NCBI GenBank assembly: GCA_032207245.1 | Contig: CM063502.1 | Span: 137,487,498 to 137,551,497 of the forward strand | Length of the DNA: 64,000 nt | Origin: Pardosa pseudoannulata | Taxonomy: Eukaryota > Arthropoda > Arachnida > Araneae > Lycosidae | Direction of reading: 5' to 3' | Translations under genes and position numbers: made by a program | Part shown: positions 52,068 to 62,741 of the stretch, one piece after another | How positions within the stretch are numbered: the stretch's first letter is position 1 | Layout: each line of letters opens with the position of its first letter | Notes under the pieces: generated by a model | Database searches by the model: none | Told to the model about the DNA's origin: nothing | The model's input: only the letters and a program-made list of their open reading frames with translations

Positions 52068-53200
52068 GTATTTTGGGATTCATTACCATATTGTATCCTA
52101 AATTCCTCCAGAAATTCATTACGTAAGATTATGATCTTCACTTGTTTAAGTACCAGAGAAAAGACGAAAATAATCTTTCTGATGTAAATTAAATGGCATT
52201 ATTTTTCAAATTCATTGTTGTTAAAATATTCGCATAGATTCTTGTATCTGAATAAACCGTAGCTTTTAAGGGAGAAACAGGATTAAATATAATAGCAGAA
52301 AATATTCGTTGAATTTTTATCCCAAACAAAACTCTGGATTCGTAAGAAATTTTACTAAAATAATCTTAAAAAATACTTTCGTTTGAATACAAGTTTATCT
52401 CTTTGATTTTATGAAACCTATAAAAAGAATGATTTCAAAAATGGGAAATTACTTTGTACGTTAATCTGTTCATTCAACTTATTTTCTTTTTGTTCTTAAA
52501 CATGTTATCTTTTATGAAGAAATTTATTTGATGCATTTTCTTTGATATAGTTGGTTTGGCTTATATTATTCCAAAGTTAATATATCTTAGAAGCTGTTAT
52601 TTTATAGTAACATCTTATATAAAATCATAACTATAATGCAATAATTAATAAAAAAATGTTAAATTCCAGTATTTTTGGGATCCATTACTGTATTTTATAC
52701 AAAATCTCTCAAGACATTCATTCTATAAGATTATGTACAGCTTTTCTTTACTTTTAGAATAAAATACAAAAAAATCATACGTTTCCTATTGTAAATTAAA
52801 AGGGCATTATCTTTCAAATACAATGTTGGTAAAAATGCCTGAAAACATTATTCTATCTCAATAAACTACAGCTTTTAAGGGATAAATAGGATTAACTATA
52901 ATGACAGGAAAAATTTGTTCATTTTTCTCCCAAAGAAAACTCTGGATTTATAAATTTTCTTTATAAATATATATATATATATATATATATAAAACTACTT
53001 TCGTTTAGAATATAGGATTACCTTTTGGAATTTATGAAAACCTATGAGGAAAACAAGGATTTAAAAAATACGAAAATACTTTGCACGTTAATCTGTTTGC
53101 TCAACTTAGTTTCTTTGCGTTCCTAAACATGTTAAGTTCTATGGTGAAAGAATTTGAGTATTTTTATAGCTTAGTTTTGTTTATAATACTACCTGGTTAA
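52068..53200 (+). repeat. Diverged 609-bp tandem duplication
   Basis: Two direct copies, about 52068-52600 and 52663-53200, 609 bases apart (AGCTTTTAAG at 52261 and 52870), about 70-75 percent alike. Shared points include AAACTCTGGATT, ACTTTCGTTT, ACGTTAATCTGTT and AAACATGTTA. The second copy has gained a (TA)n run at 52967-52991. It begins some 60 bases after the Helitron end. Non-coding. Confidence 0.75.
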
Positions 53201-55379
53201 TCTGTCTAACAAACTTCTATCTTTTGAAAATATCAAATGTTATGAACAAAATTTGAAGTTGTACTTAAAATATACACAAATTAACTCTTTGTATATCAAA
53301 AACTTTAATAAAAATTCTTAAAAGTTAGAATACATTATTCTAAACATGTGAAATATAATTTAAAGAATTTAAGGCAAACAATTATTCTCAAAATAGTGTA
53401 CTTTGTATATAAAAAATATTAGTGGAAGTTATTTCGCATAAAATTTCGTTACTTAAAAAATGTGAAACCGTTTTTATGGGAAATCTACTCCTGATTTTTC
53501 TAAATTTGTGAGAAATATAATAAAAGTAAGGATTTAACATCAGTAATCATGCGCATGTGACCAAAGGATAAAAGAATCTTCGATACTAAAATGAAATATA
53601 GTATTATCATATCATAAGATTTTATAAAAATTTGTGTCGAAAATGAGGATTTTAAGAAGTGAATTACTAGTACAAAACTTTTTTTGATATACGAAGTACA
53701 AAAACTGAAGCAAATATGAAGAAAGATTGATGTAAAATTAATATTGAACATATAAGTTATTAAAAATAACTTAAAGGTTTAACTCTCTAAATAATATTAA
53801 TTCATTCTATAGAGAATAGTATAGCACACACACTCAGAAAAATGTAGGCTTAATTATAGCTTAGAATAATTTAAAGCTTACGAATATGATTTAAATTTAA
53901 TGATTCTAAATTCTTCTATATTTTTATTGCAATCAATTAAGAGGTATATTTTAATAATTTTATAAGAGTTGAAAGCGGAATTAAATATCTTACAAATTTA
54001 TGTGTAATTTCACTATGCATTTAAATTCTTAAGATAGATTACACAAATTAAGATACGATACGAGTCTTTTAAAGATTCAAGGTCCCTTAATCTGTTGTAT
54101 TGAGTAAATATCTTTCAATCTTAGCTTGCCGGCCAACGATTATACAAAATATGTGAAGTAAAATTTGATTCACAGAATGGATTTAAAATAAAGTAATACT
54201 AAAATGTTTCAGATGAAATTCAAATTTAAAAAACTAAATATATTTTCAATTTATTATACAGATATATCAAATGTAATAAAGGGAATAAGTTGCCATTATA
54301 TAAAAACAAGTGAATTCATTTAAAACAAAACTACGGTTTAAGTTTTGAATTTTTCATTTTATTTCATCAATATTATACTTCACCATTCAAGGATATTACT
54401 CTTTCAAACAGCTGCTTTATTCAAAATGTGATTTATAGATATTTTCATGCTAATGAATAACTTACTGTCGAAAATATTCTCCTGATTCTGTAAGTTAAAT
54501 AAGTTAAAAAAGAAATTTTCTAATATATAAACTGTATAAAAAATGAAGACAAAAATATTTTGAGATTCAATATAGTTAGAAATCTGACATTCGGATGTCA
54601 TCACTTCACGAGACTCTGTAGATGAATTCTTACTATAAGAATATTTATGGAAGTCCCCCCCACCCTAGAAAAGATTTGAATAAAATTGAAACTATACAAT
54701 AAAATATCTTCATATCTAAACTAGAAATCTGCATGAATACACTAACATGATACAGTATTAAAACTGGATTTAAAATTATTTTAAAAGTGTAACCGGCGTA
54801 AACATTGTAAAATTTACAATTTAAAGGGGAGATATTACAGTAAAATTGGACTACTGAATAATCTTTTACTATTATTATGTTACTTTGTTGCATGGAAACA
54901 AACTCTTTTGTTGCGAAATTTAGAGAAAACGAATAATGACATTACGGGGAATAGATTCAAAAATAGAATAATATTGAATGCAGATAAAGTTTAAAATGTT
55001 AGAAGTTTGCCCTCAGCGGTTATATTTCTTTTACTTAATATTGTCGACTTTCTAACATATTTCGTATAAATCTAAAGCTGTAGCTTGTCTTGGTTTTTTT
55101 TCTAGTATTTCATATTATCTTATGTAAAACAAAACCGGTAGCACACAAAGGATTAATTTGCATATTCTTAATAAAGAGTCTAGAAATCCTATGAAATTCC
55201 CTCAAAGTTTATAATAGTTGATTGTAATAGTCGATATTTAGATTTTAAACTAACCTTCAACTGTAACATCGAACTAAATCACTACCGAAACAATTGTCAT
55301 AATGCTTTCCTTCGATCAAACGTATAAAAATTAGCACGTGCACTACCTCCCCTATTTAAAAGAAAAACCCTTACTTAGT
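53201..55379. other. Gene-free AT-rich stretch
   Basis: Several 66-83 codon ORFs occur on the minus strand, all rich in Ile, Phe, Leu and Lys as expected from AT-rich non-coding DNA. None is called. Confidence 0.5.
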
Positions 55380-55960
55380 TCCACTCGAATTATTTCCGGA
55401 AACTGTGCCAAGAAAATTAGGTTCTTAATTGATGAGTGCTCTTGTGTGATTTGCTGGAGACAGATTTAGTTCTAAGGAGTGAGCGACCAATGACAATGCT
55501 CCAACCCCCGTCACAACAGTCGCCGGGAATCATTCATTATTGCTTCTAATTTCCTGTAAGATTTTGTCACTAAGCTTTTACTTGCTTTGGATCCAGGAAA
55601 AGACATTTAAATAATGTTTCATGATGCCGCAATTCACGGTACGACTGGAAATAAAGTTCACGAAGAAAAGCCGTGATCGCTAAAATGTTTTGTTTATTAT
55701 GTATAATTAATCTTCATCACAATTGCTCTCGTGATGGAAATTAATTAATCATGTGCAGCTAATTTATTGAGAACGGTTTTTTCCTTCTGAAAGACGCAAT
55801 CAAATCAAATAATGTTTCTTGCATCATTAAGCTCATTTATTTATCAAACTAAATACGATAAAATGAGATTTTGTCCTCAGTAAGCAATTAAATCAAATGT
55901 TTATCAATTGCATTCGAAATATGATACTGTGAAATTGTATTGACTCTTGTTTACAACAGA
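55380..55960. promoter_or_regulatory. Possible conserved non-coding element or enhancer
   Basis: A 580-bp segment of higher sequence complexity without an open frame on either strand. It contains several homeodomain-type TAATTA sites (near 55706 and 55740-55748), ATTAATCATGTGCAG near 55745, and TGTTTA-type forkhead-like motifs near 55690 and 55897. This pattern is seen in developmental enhancers of arthropods. It is an inference from motif density only. Confidence 0.2.
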
Positions 55961-56554
55961 AATATTTCCCCATTGATATTTTCTAAGGACCATTAATTTT
56001 AATTTGCAATTACATTGGTATTACCTTACATAATGCTTAATCTATGCTAACAAATAGCCTTGAATATTGTACTTTTCCTTTTAAGCCATTTGTTAAATAT
56101 CCATTTGTGTGATTACCGAATACATTTTGTTGTGCATATCGGTTCACTGAAAATTTAGTTTAACATTCCATTCTTTGTATAATTTTTGCTTTTTTAAACA
56201 ATGTATTTCTATTAGTTAAATTAATTAATCTAAATATTAATCATTGATTAAAATACTTTATCAGGAACTTTGAGTTTAAATATAAGTATTAAAATGTTGA
56301 TGCGTACGTAAGCTATTTTTTTAAAAAACTACTCTATTAAACGCTATACATATATTCATACACAATTCTTTATTTCTCCACGAACAGAACCCATAAAAAT
56401 TGTAGTTTTAAACGCAGTGCAATTATAAATATTTCAGTACACTTTTTGGAACATACTTATAATTTATTACATGAAATATATTCTCTATATATCTTAAGTT
56501 ATTAGTCTGCATAAATACTGACTAATAACTAGATTAGTCAATATTTATGCTATT
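55961..56554. other. Gene-free AT-rich spacer
   Basis: Nothing recognised before the BEL/Pao insertion. Confidence 0.5.
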
Positions 56555-56559
56555 GGTGT

Positions 56560-56764
56560 TGGATGTGCTTTTAAATGGACTGTATAAAAATGATCAACGA
56601 CGGCATTCACAAACAACACGAACATTTATTGAACAAAAATATGGACTGATTTGGTTGACAGAAGGCCTGCCATGTTACACAGAGCTCGCTCCAACTCGTA
56701 CTGAGGAAAACTCTCTCGAACAGAAAACTCGCGCATGCTCAGTGCGCGAGCGTGGAACGTAACA
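56560..56764 (-). repeat. 3' LTR of the BEL/Pao element
   Basis: On the minus strand it starts TGTTACG and ends CACATCCA. A poly(A) signal AATAAA lies at plus positions 56625-56630. Differs from the 5' LTR at 56603 (G vs T) and at two other sites. Confidence 0.95.
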
Positions 56765-56774
56765 CTCCCCGCCG
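56765..56774 (-). other. Polypurine tract
   Basis: CGGCGGGGAG on the minus strand, directly before the 3' LTR; the usual start point of plus-strand DNA synthesis. Confidence 0.7.
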
Positions 56775-56949
56775 GTGAATGTTACACATTCAAAATCCTT
56801 TGAAAAATTTTGATTACAGTTCAAATACACATTATAGTAATTACAATACAAGTACAAATTCACAGTACAATTTTTAACATATAAGTAACATCAAATAAAC
56901 ACATAACATAAAAACAACCATCGTAACTTAGTTTGTAAATTAAAGTGAC

Positions 56950-57648
56950 TTATTCCACAGTAAGGATACAAATATTCCTAATATTTCTTTTCAGAATCTT
57001 ACCATCAGGTAAACGCAGGTTTACCACTCTAATCCGTTTATCCCTTCCATAGAATGCCTCATTTATTCTGCCAAGGAGCCATTTTGTAGAGGGAAGATTA
57101 TCATCTTTAATTAAAACAAGCATACCCTCTTTAACTTCATTTTTGCTATATCTCCACTTGCTCCTTTCTTGTAAGTTGTTTAGATAGTCATGTTTCCACG
57201 ACTTCCAAATTCTTTGACTCAATTTTGTAATTTTCTGCCACTTAGAAAGTCTATTGTCACTAATATCAACTAACTGAGGTTCAGGAAGAGCAGTAATGGG
57301 TATGCCTATCAAAAAATGCCCTGGTGATAGTACCTCAAAACTGTCAAATTCTGATGAAAGTGGCGTGAGGGGTCTAGAGTTCAATACTCCTTCTATTTCA
57401 CTGAGTATAGTAACAAATTCCTCTAGGGTCAATACTTGACGACCAACCGTACGCTTTAGGTGAAATTTAAATGACTTCACCCCCGCTTCCCAAATACCCC
57501 CGAAATTTGGAGAAATTGGAGGGATAAATTTCCACTCGATACCCTCATCAATTAAGTAGTTTGATAGAATTTCATTTGGAGAATTTACCATTTTAAGCAA
57601 TTTTTTAATTTCAACACTAGCACCAACAAATGTTTTTGGCATTGTCAA
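56950..57648 (-). pseudogene. BEL/Pao integrase C-terminal half
   Basis: Open for 232 codons to TAA-type stop at 56950. It carries the last residue of the integrase catalytic triad in FGGIWEAGVKS (Glu about residue 54), then VLNSRPLTPLS, then the DUF5641-type C-terminal domain with MLVLIKDDNLPSTKWLLGRI and RVVNLRLPDG. It inserts retroelement DNA into the chromosome. The first two catalytic Asp residues are in the upstream frame: the two are split by a 1-base frame change at a T run (plus 57633-57637). The ATG at its head is therefore not a true start. Translation would originally have run through from the reverse transcriptase. Confidence 0.9.
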
Positions 57649-58144
57649 TCATGATTTTTGAACATTTGCCCCGTCTACCAAAGAAACGTTTCAAACTAGC
57701 AATGAAACACTCGGTAGTTAAATCAGTTACAAAGTCAAGGTGTATTGCCTTTGTACACAAACAGATATAGACAGCAACATAAACCTTGTTCAGTACACCT
57801 TTCCTCTGATTTTTAAACTTGATAGAAAATGGGCCGCAAAAGTCAATTCCTGTAATATTAAAAGGGTAAGTAGGTATTACACGTTCCGTTGGTAGATCGG
57901 CCATTATTTGAGTAGTTGTGATAGGTTTATTTTTAAAACAAGTGACACAATCGTGAACGATTTTCCTACAGTTATTCCTACCATTAAGTGGCCAGAATCT
58001 TTGTCGAACTTGATACAACAGTGCTTGGGGACCTAAGTGCAAGTACTTTAAATGGAAATATTTTAAGATTACATTTGTTAAACAATGTTTACCAGGTAAA
58101 ACAATGGGATGTTTACTATTTACATTTAAGTCTGAATGACACAA
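57617..58144 (-). pseudogene. BEL/Pao integrase N-terminal half
   Basis: Open for 175 codons. It has the HHCC zinc-binding domain (His 31 and 36, Cys 66 and 69, in HLKYLH and HDCVTC), MADLPTERV, the first catalytic Asp in ITGIDFCGPF (about residue 101) and the second in IMIDNAK (about residue 167), followed directly by the frame break. Upstream sequence in this frame also reads a typical VIRVGGRL, so the visible Met is not a true start. It is out of frame with the reverse transcriptase by a break at the A6 run 58177-58182. Confidence 0.9.
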
Positions 58145-58161
58145 TCTTCCTCCTACTCTTA

Positions 58162-59990
58162 TTACCTTATTCTCATAAAAAATACATTTAGAGCAGTTAA
58201 CTTACTTTTACGCGGAACAGGCTCACCTCTTTCCAAGTTCTTTATTTCGTCTGCAAACTCACATTTCTGGAGAGATCGAATTAACCAAACTTCGCCTAAA
58301 TTTAATTCACGAAGAGTTAAGGGTCCACTTTGCCTGATGCTACGATTCTTACAATTAAAAATAAACCTGAAAAGAAAGCTTATAATACGAATAAGTTTCA
58401 CATAATTATTTGTAATCTTAAGTATGCACTCAAAAAAGGAACGCTGATTGGATAAAATCAATGTCACTAATGTATCATCGAGTTCTTTTGTAGGGTTTTT
58501 CTTGAGTTCATCGGAATACATCTCTTCTGGAATCACTAAGGTAGGTTCACTTCTATAAAAGTCCTGTTGTCCCAAAAAGTCTGGACCATACCACCACTCT
58601 GGATTTCTTAAAAGGCTTTCAACACTAATGCCTCTTGTCAGCAGGTCAGCCGGATTACAAGAGCCGGAACAATGAGACAAACTTCCTTTATCAGTCAAGG
58701 CTTGTATCTCCTCGACTCGATTTCTGACAAATGGTTTCCACCTGTTAGATGATCCCTTTATCCAATACAGGGTTATCTGGGAGTCTGTCCAGAAATAACT
58801 AGATGACGACATTTTTCTCTCGATAACCTTTTTTACTTCACACATAAGTCTAGTGGCTATCAATGCACCGAGCAATTCCAATCTGGGTAAAGTGATTTTT
58901 TTCAAAGGTGCAATTCTACTTTTTGAAGCTATGAGATTCACCGTAGCGTGATCTTTGTAAACAACTCTGAGATAAATTGCTGCACCATACGCTTTTTGAC
59001 TAGCATCACTGAATGCATGTAATTCGATGTTAGCAATGTCATCTTTGGAAGAATGTAAAATTGTTCTTGGAATTTTGAGCTCCGAAAGTTGTGGTATTTC
59101 AGAACACCAGCGAAGCCACGTTTCTTTAATATAGCCTGGAAGTCCCTCATCCCAAGATATTTTTCGTAGCCACAGTTCTTGATACAAAATTTTCAGCCTA
59201 ACTGTAAAAGGTGTCAAATGTCCAACAGGGTCATAAATCTTTCCTGCAGCCTGTAGTAAAACACGTTTAGTGCTTTCATTGTGACTTATGAAATCTACCA
59301 GATTTTTCATATTCATTGTGAGACAATCGGATTCAGGATTCCATGAAATTCCCAGAACTTTCACTGGATTTGTGTGAAAATTATTAGTTGAATGAAGAGG
59401 ATGAATATCGAATCCTAAGTTCTTCCATTTATCGATTAAGATGAGATTATTGCTCAACCATTTTCTTAGAGTCATGCCAGCTTTTTTCATGATTTTCTGT
59501 GCATTGCAGGAAACTTCTAAGGCATCACTGATGTTGTCAGTGCCTGTCACTAAATCATCTACGTAAAAACACGTATTTAAAATTTCTGTAGTTACAGGAT
59601 ACGACTCTTGGAACTTTCTAATGTGGTTTTTAATCGTGGCAGATAATAAGAATGGGCTGGAGTTTACTCCAAAGATTACTCTATTGAACCTGTAAACTTC
59701 TGTATTAAAATGTTGAGCATCACTGGGGAAAAGAAATCTGACAGCATCTCTATCCTTTTCGGCCAAAGAGATTTGAAGAAACGCTTTTTCTAAGTCTGCA
59801 AGCACTACTACCTCATTTAAGCGAAAATAAATTAACAAGTCAAAAATGTTGGGATTCAGGTTTGTGCCTTGCCAAAGACAATCATTTAAAGACAATTGTC
59901 CAAGCTCATGTGAAGAACCATCGAAAACTATTCTCATTTTGGTAGTAAGGCTTTCACTTCTGAGAACCGCTTGGTTCCTTGTTTTAAATA
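58162..59990 (-). pseudogene. BEL/Pao reverse transcriptase and RNase H
   Basis: The longest frame, 591 codons from the Met at 59937, and it extends further upstream without a stop to about 60010. Reverse transcriptase motifs are MRIVFDGSS, VVVLADLEKAFLQI (catalytic Asp 48), VIFGVNSSPF and FYVDDLVTG (Asp 127 and 128). The Pao-type RNase H has Asp 311 in HAFSDAS, Glu 354 in LPRLELLG, Asp 385 in FWTDSQ and Asp 431 in NPADLLTRG. All catalytic residues are present. The enzyme copies element RNA into DNA. The 5' junction near 59970-59985 is damaged: the frame changes and roughly 20 residues usual for the family just before the RT core seem to be missing. Confidence 0.93.
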
Positions 59991-60091
59991 ATCCACCAAA
60001 ATCTCACTGTAACTCGTAAATAAAGTCGGATCACGTTTCATGTGATTTATAAGACTTTTTAATCTCCTCTCTGCAACGCCATAATTATCGT

Positions 60092-61309
60092 TTAACTCTT
60101 TCCAGTCCCTCTTCCAGGGTAAAGAAACTTCGTATGATCTTTAATTCCAATTGATTCAAGATCCCAGAATTTTTTTAACGTCTCTTCAATGGGCTCTTGC
60201 GCTAAATGACAGAAAAAGGTGGTTTTGTTAATAATTTGATCCGTACCCTTTACTGTTCCCGTAACAATCCAGCCGAAAACAGTTTCTTGCAAAATTAAAG
60301 ACTCATTGGATATTTGAATTTGATTGTTACATAACAGTTTGTAAAACAACTCTCCCCCCAACAAGACACTAATTTTGGAGGGTATATAAAATTGGGGATC
60401 AGCGTAAGTGATATTACGTGGAAACTCAATATGTGAAATATTAAACCGTGTAGATGGAGTTAAGTCCGTGACCTTCGGCACCACAAACAAATTCACGTTT
60501 GTTTTAAATGCTCCACTGGAATTTGAAATCATCGCGGATATTTTGTTTTTGATAGTCAAGCTAGCTCCGTTCAATCCTGTGACTGGAACAGTTATTTTTT
60601 CTTTTTTTATTCCCAATAAATCAGCTACATCACGGCGCACAAATGAAAGCTGACTCCCGGAATCTAGGAGAGCACGTATGGGAATCACCGACCCACTTGA
60701 ATCGGTTATATTTATTACCGCATAAGAGAGCAATACAAAACGTTCTTGCTGACGAGCATGTAAACAGTTTCTAGCATCTGGCTGTATGAGTGTTGAACCG
60801 GAAGTTTCAGGGTCACGATCCGTTAAAGTGTTTTGTTTTACTGGCTCTTGCATAACGGTATTTTGCTCTTTTCTAACCGCCTCTGTTCTATGTATTAGTG
60901 TGTGATGGGATTTTTCACATATTTTACACGCTTTTGCATTAGTACACTGGCTTACAATATGAGGCCCAAAGCAATTGAAACACAAATGTTTCTTTTTGAC
61001 CATATTAATTCTCTCTTCTATTGATAAATTAAGAAATGATTTACACTTATATATCGGGTGATAATCTTTACACATGGGGCACTGAACTTTGGGTTTTGAA
61101 TGCAATAACAAACTTTTATGTTTCGGAGGGAAATCCACTTTCGATTTCGGAATGATGGAAGCGCGTTGAATGTTCTCAAGCACCTGACTTCTCTTTTGCA
61201 AAAATTTTATAAATTCATCCCACTCAGGGAATTCTGTTGTTTTCAAAGACATCTCATATTGTTTTCTTGTTTCACGATCTAATTTCGAAATAACAATATT
61301 GATCAACAA
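60092..61309 (-). pseudogene. BEL/Pao gag C-terminus, zinc knuckles and protease
   Basis: Open for 405 codons. It begins in the C-terminal gag region (SKLDRETRKQYE), then has three Cys/His clusters between residues 77 and 140 (CPMCKDYH, CFNCFGPH, CKICEKSHH), which bind nucleic acid. The aspartic protease active site is ALLDSGSQ at residues 213-220, within a DUF1758-type domain. FGWIVTG is further along. It ends at a stop soon after a frame break near 60131-60140; the correct frame continues past it with PWKRDWKELNDNYG toward the reverse transcriptase. The Met at its head is not a true start, since gag runs in from the ORF upstream. Confidence 0.92.
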
Positions 61310-62034
61310 AAGTTCTGTTTGTTTGTTTCGAGTTTAAGAAGCTTCAAACCACGTAAATGCTTTAGAATGTTATCAATTAATTTTTGAAGATCTTTACCCG
61401 ACTCATGAGTAATTTTTTCTAAGTTCAAAATGGCATTTATATGAGTGTCTGAAATGTATCTCTTGTTTTCAAATCGCGACTCTAATTCTTGAAATAGGGA
61501 ATTGAAAGTATCATCTACTGTCTGAATAAATTTCACTTCTCCTTTAAGTGAAGCTTGTAAATAGCGTAGTTTCTGTTCATCACTTAAACTTTCGTTAGAT
61601 GTAATAAGATTATTAAATTGATTTTTAAAACTGCTCCACTCATCATAATTTCCTGAAAATTCAGGCAGTGGAATGTCCGGCAATTTTATTTTTGATAAAG
61701 AACTTTGTGACAAATTTACTTTCGTTTCGTTTTGAACACTAATTTTTGAGAGAAGAAATTGCAAACGTACCTCTAAGTCGTCGACTGTTGATTCCAGTTC
61801 TCCAAGTTTTTCTAATTCGTCGCCTGGATCTTTTGTATCCGAAAGGGAACAATAACTATTCCTCAGTTCTTTAATGGAATCGTTGATATCACTTAACCTA
61901 GACAAATTCTTGTTTAATGCAAGCTTGGCTGTTGCATCTTTTTCGTCAAAATTGTCCACAAACTCCTTTATTCGTGTTAGTCTCGGTTTTAAGGTCCCTC
62001 GTGACCTATTCAAAGACGTCAAACTGTGGTTCAT
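61303..62034 (-). pseudogene. BEL/Pao gag N-terminal part
   Basis: A 243-codon frame from the ATG at 62034, the first ATG after the primer site, so it is the likely true start of the polyprotein. The N-terminal half is charged and helical, probably coiled coil (residues 20-100). The DUF1759-type gag domain follows with LPEFSGNYDEW (residues 123-133) and LSDEQKLRYLQASLKGEV. Gag forms the particle that packages element RNA. It runs out of frame at a (GTTT)3 tract (plus 61317-61328), where a change of one 4-base unit would shift the frame. Confidence 0.92.
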
Positions 62035-62058
62035 TTTCAGATCTTTAATTATTTATCC

Positions 62059-62075
62059 TCCGGCTCGACGGACCA
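62059..62075 (-). other. Primer binding site, tRNA-Tyr-like
   Basis: The minus strand reads TGGTCCGTCGAGCCGGA. This is the complement of the 3' end of animal tRNA-Tyr as I remember it, with one mismatch. It lies six bases after the 5' LTR, where minus-strand DNA synthesis is primed. Confidence 0.7.
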
Positions 62076-62081
62076 CAACAA

Positions 62082-62286
62082 TGGATGTGCTTTTAAATGG
62101 ACTGTATAAAAATGATCAACGACGTCATTCACAAACAACACGAACATTTATTGAACAAAAATATGGACTGATTTGGTTGACAGAAGGCCTACCATGTTAC
62201 ACAGAGCTCGCTCCAACTCGTACTGAGGAAAACTCTCTCGAACAGAAAGCTCGCGCATGCTCAGTGCGCGAGCGTGGAACGTAACA
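62082..62286 (-). repeat. 5' LTR of the BEL/Pao element
   Basis: Same 205 bp as 56560-56764 with three substitutions. GCTCGCGCA and TGCGCGAGC (62249-62273) form a 9-bp stem with a 7-base loop near its start; one base of the stem differs in the 3' LTR. It should hold the promoter. Confidence 0.95.
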
Positions 62287-62315
62287 GGTGTTTCTTATGC
62301 CTTCTTTTGAATTAA

Positions 62316-62420
62316 CCCTTTTCACTCGAGAGGTAACTCCTACTCTGAACACGATTTGATGCCGTAACTCGAGAATTGATTTTGTCTCATTACATGCTGG
62401 AAGTGGAATCTCATGGACTG
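62316..62420 (+). mobile_element. One end of a TTAA-type transposon
   Basis: TTAA (62312-62315) is followed by CCCTTTTCACTCGAGAGG and later CCGTAACTCGAGAATTG, a piggyBac-style terminus with a repeated CTCGAG. No matching right end was found in the window. It lies 25 bases from the BEL/Pao insertion. Confidence 0.45.
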
Positions 62421-62592
62421 TTTCAAATTGGTTTCTTTCAAGTGTGATTTCTATACTTTTTGAGAACCATCTTATGGAAGTACAGAATGGTATCCCTTCA
62501 TATGGGGAAAATATTTTCTAATTTCAATTAGTATACTTTGTACACTGGATTGCATTTGCAGCCTTAACTATCACCCAATCGAGCTTGCGAGA

Positions 62593-62741
62593 CTTACTCT
62601 GGGAGTTGAGAGTCGGTTCGCACGTTCCTTGTGACGTCACTTTGATGTCAGCTTGATTATTTGCTCGTATAATGTCCGCAAGCTGACATCAAAGTGACGT
62701 CACAACGAGCGTGCGAACCGACTCTCAACTTCCAGAGTAAG
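62593..62741. mobile_element. Foldback hairpin element with CRE-like sites
   Basis: Two 63-bp arms, 62593-62655 and 62679-62741, are reverse complements with three or so mismatches, separated by a 23-base loop. The arms are less AT-rich than their surroundings and each contains GTGACGTCAC (around 62631-62640 and 62694-62703), holding the CREB/ATF palindrome TGACGTCA. CTTACTCTGG starts the left arm. No target duplication is clear. A foldback MITE is the best reading; a bidirectional regulatory hairpin is possible. Confidence 0.8.

Larger units (their letters stand above)
56560..62286 (-). mobile_element. BEL/Pao LTR retrotransposon
   Basis: A 5727-bp element read on the minus strand. Two direct 205-bp LTRs bound it, and GGTGT occurs exactly at 56555-56559 and 62287-62291, the 5-bp duplication usual for BEL/Pao. 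The LTRs differ at 3 of 205 positions, so the insertion is young. The order is LTR, primer site, gag, zinc knuckles, aspartic protease, reverse transcriptase, RNase H, integrase, polypurine tract, LTR, which is the BEL/Pao order. There is no envelope-like gene. Five frame breaks split the single expected polyprotein frame. Confidence 0.96.

Noticed and set aside
56547..56762. 71-codon ORF, also seen inside 61874-62284
   Set aside because: It is the LTR sequence read on the wrong strand; it recurs only because the LTR does.
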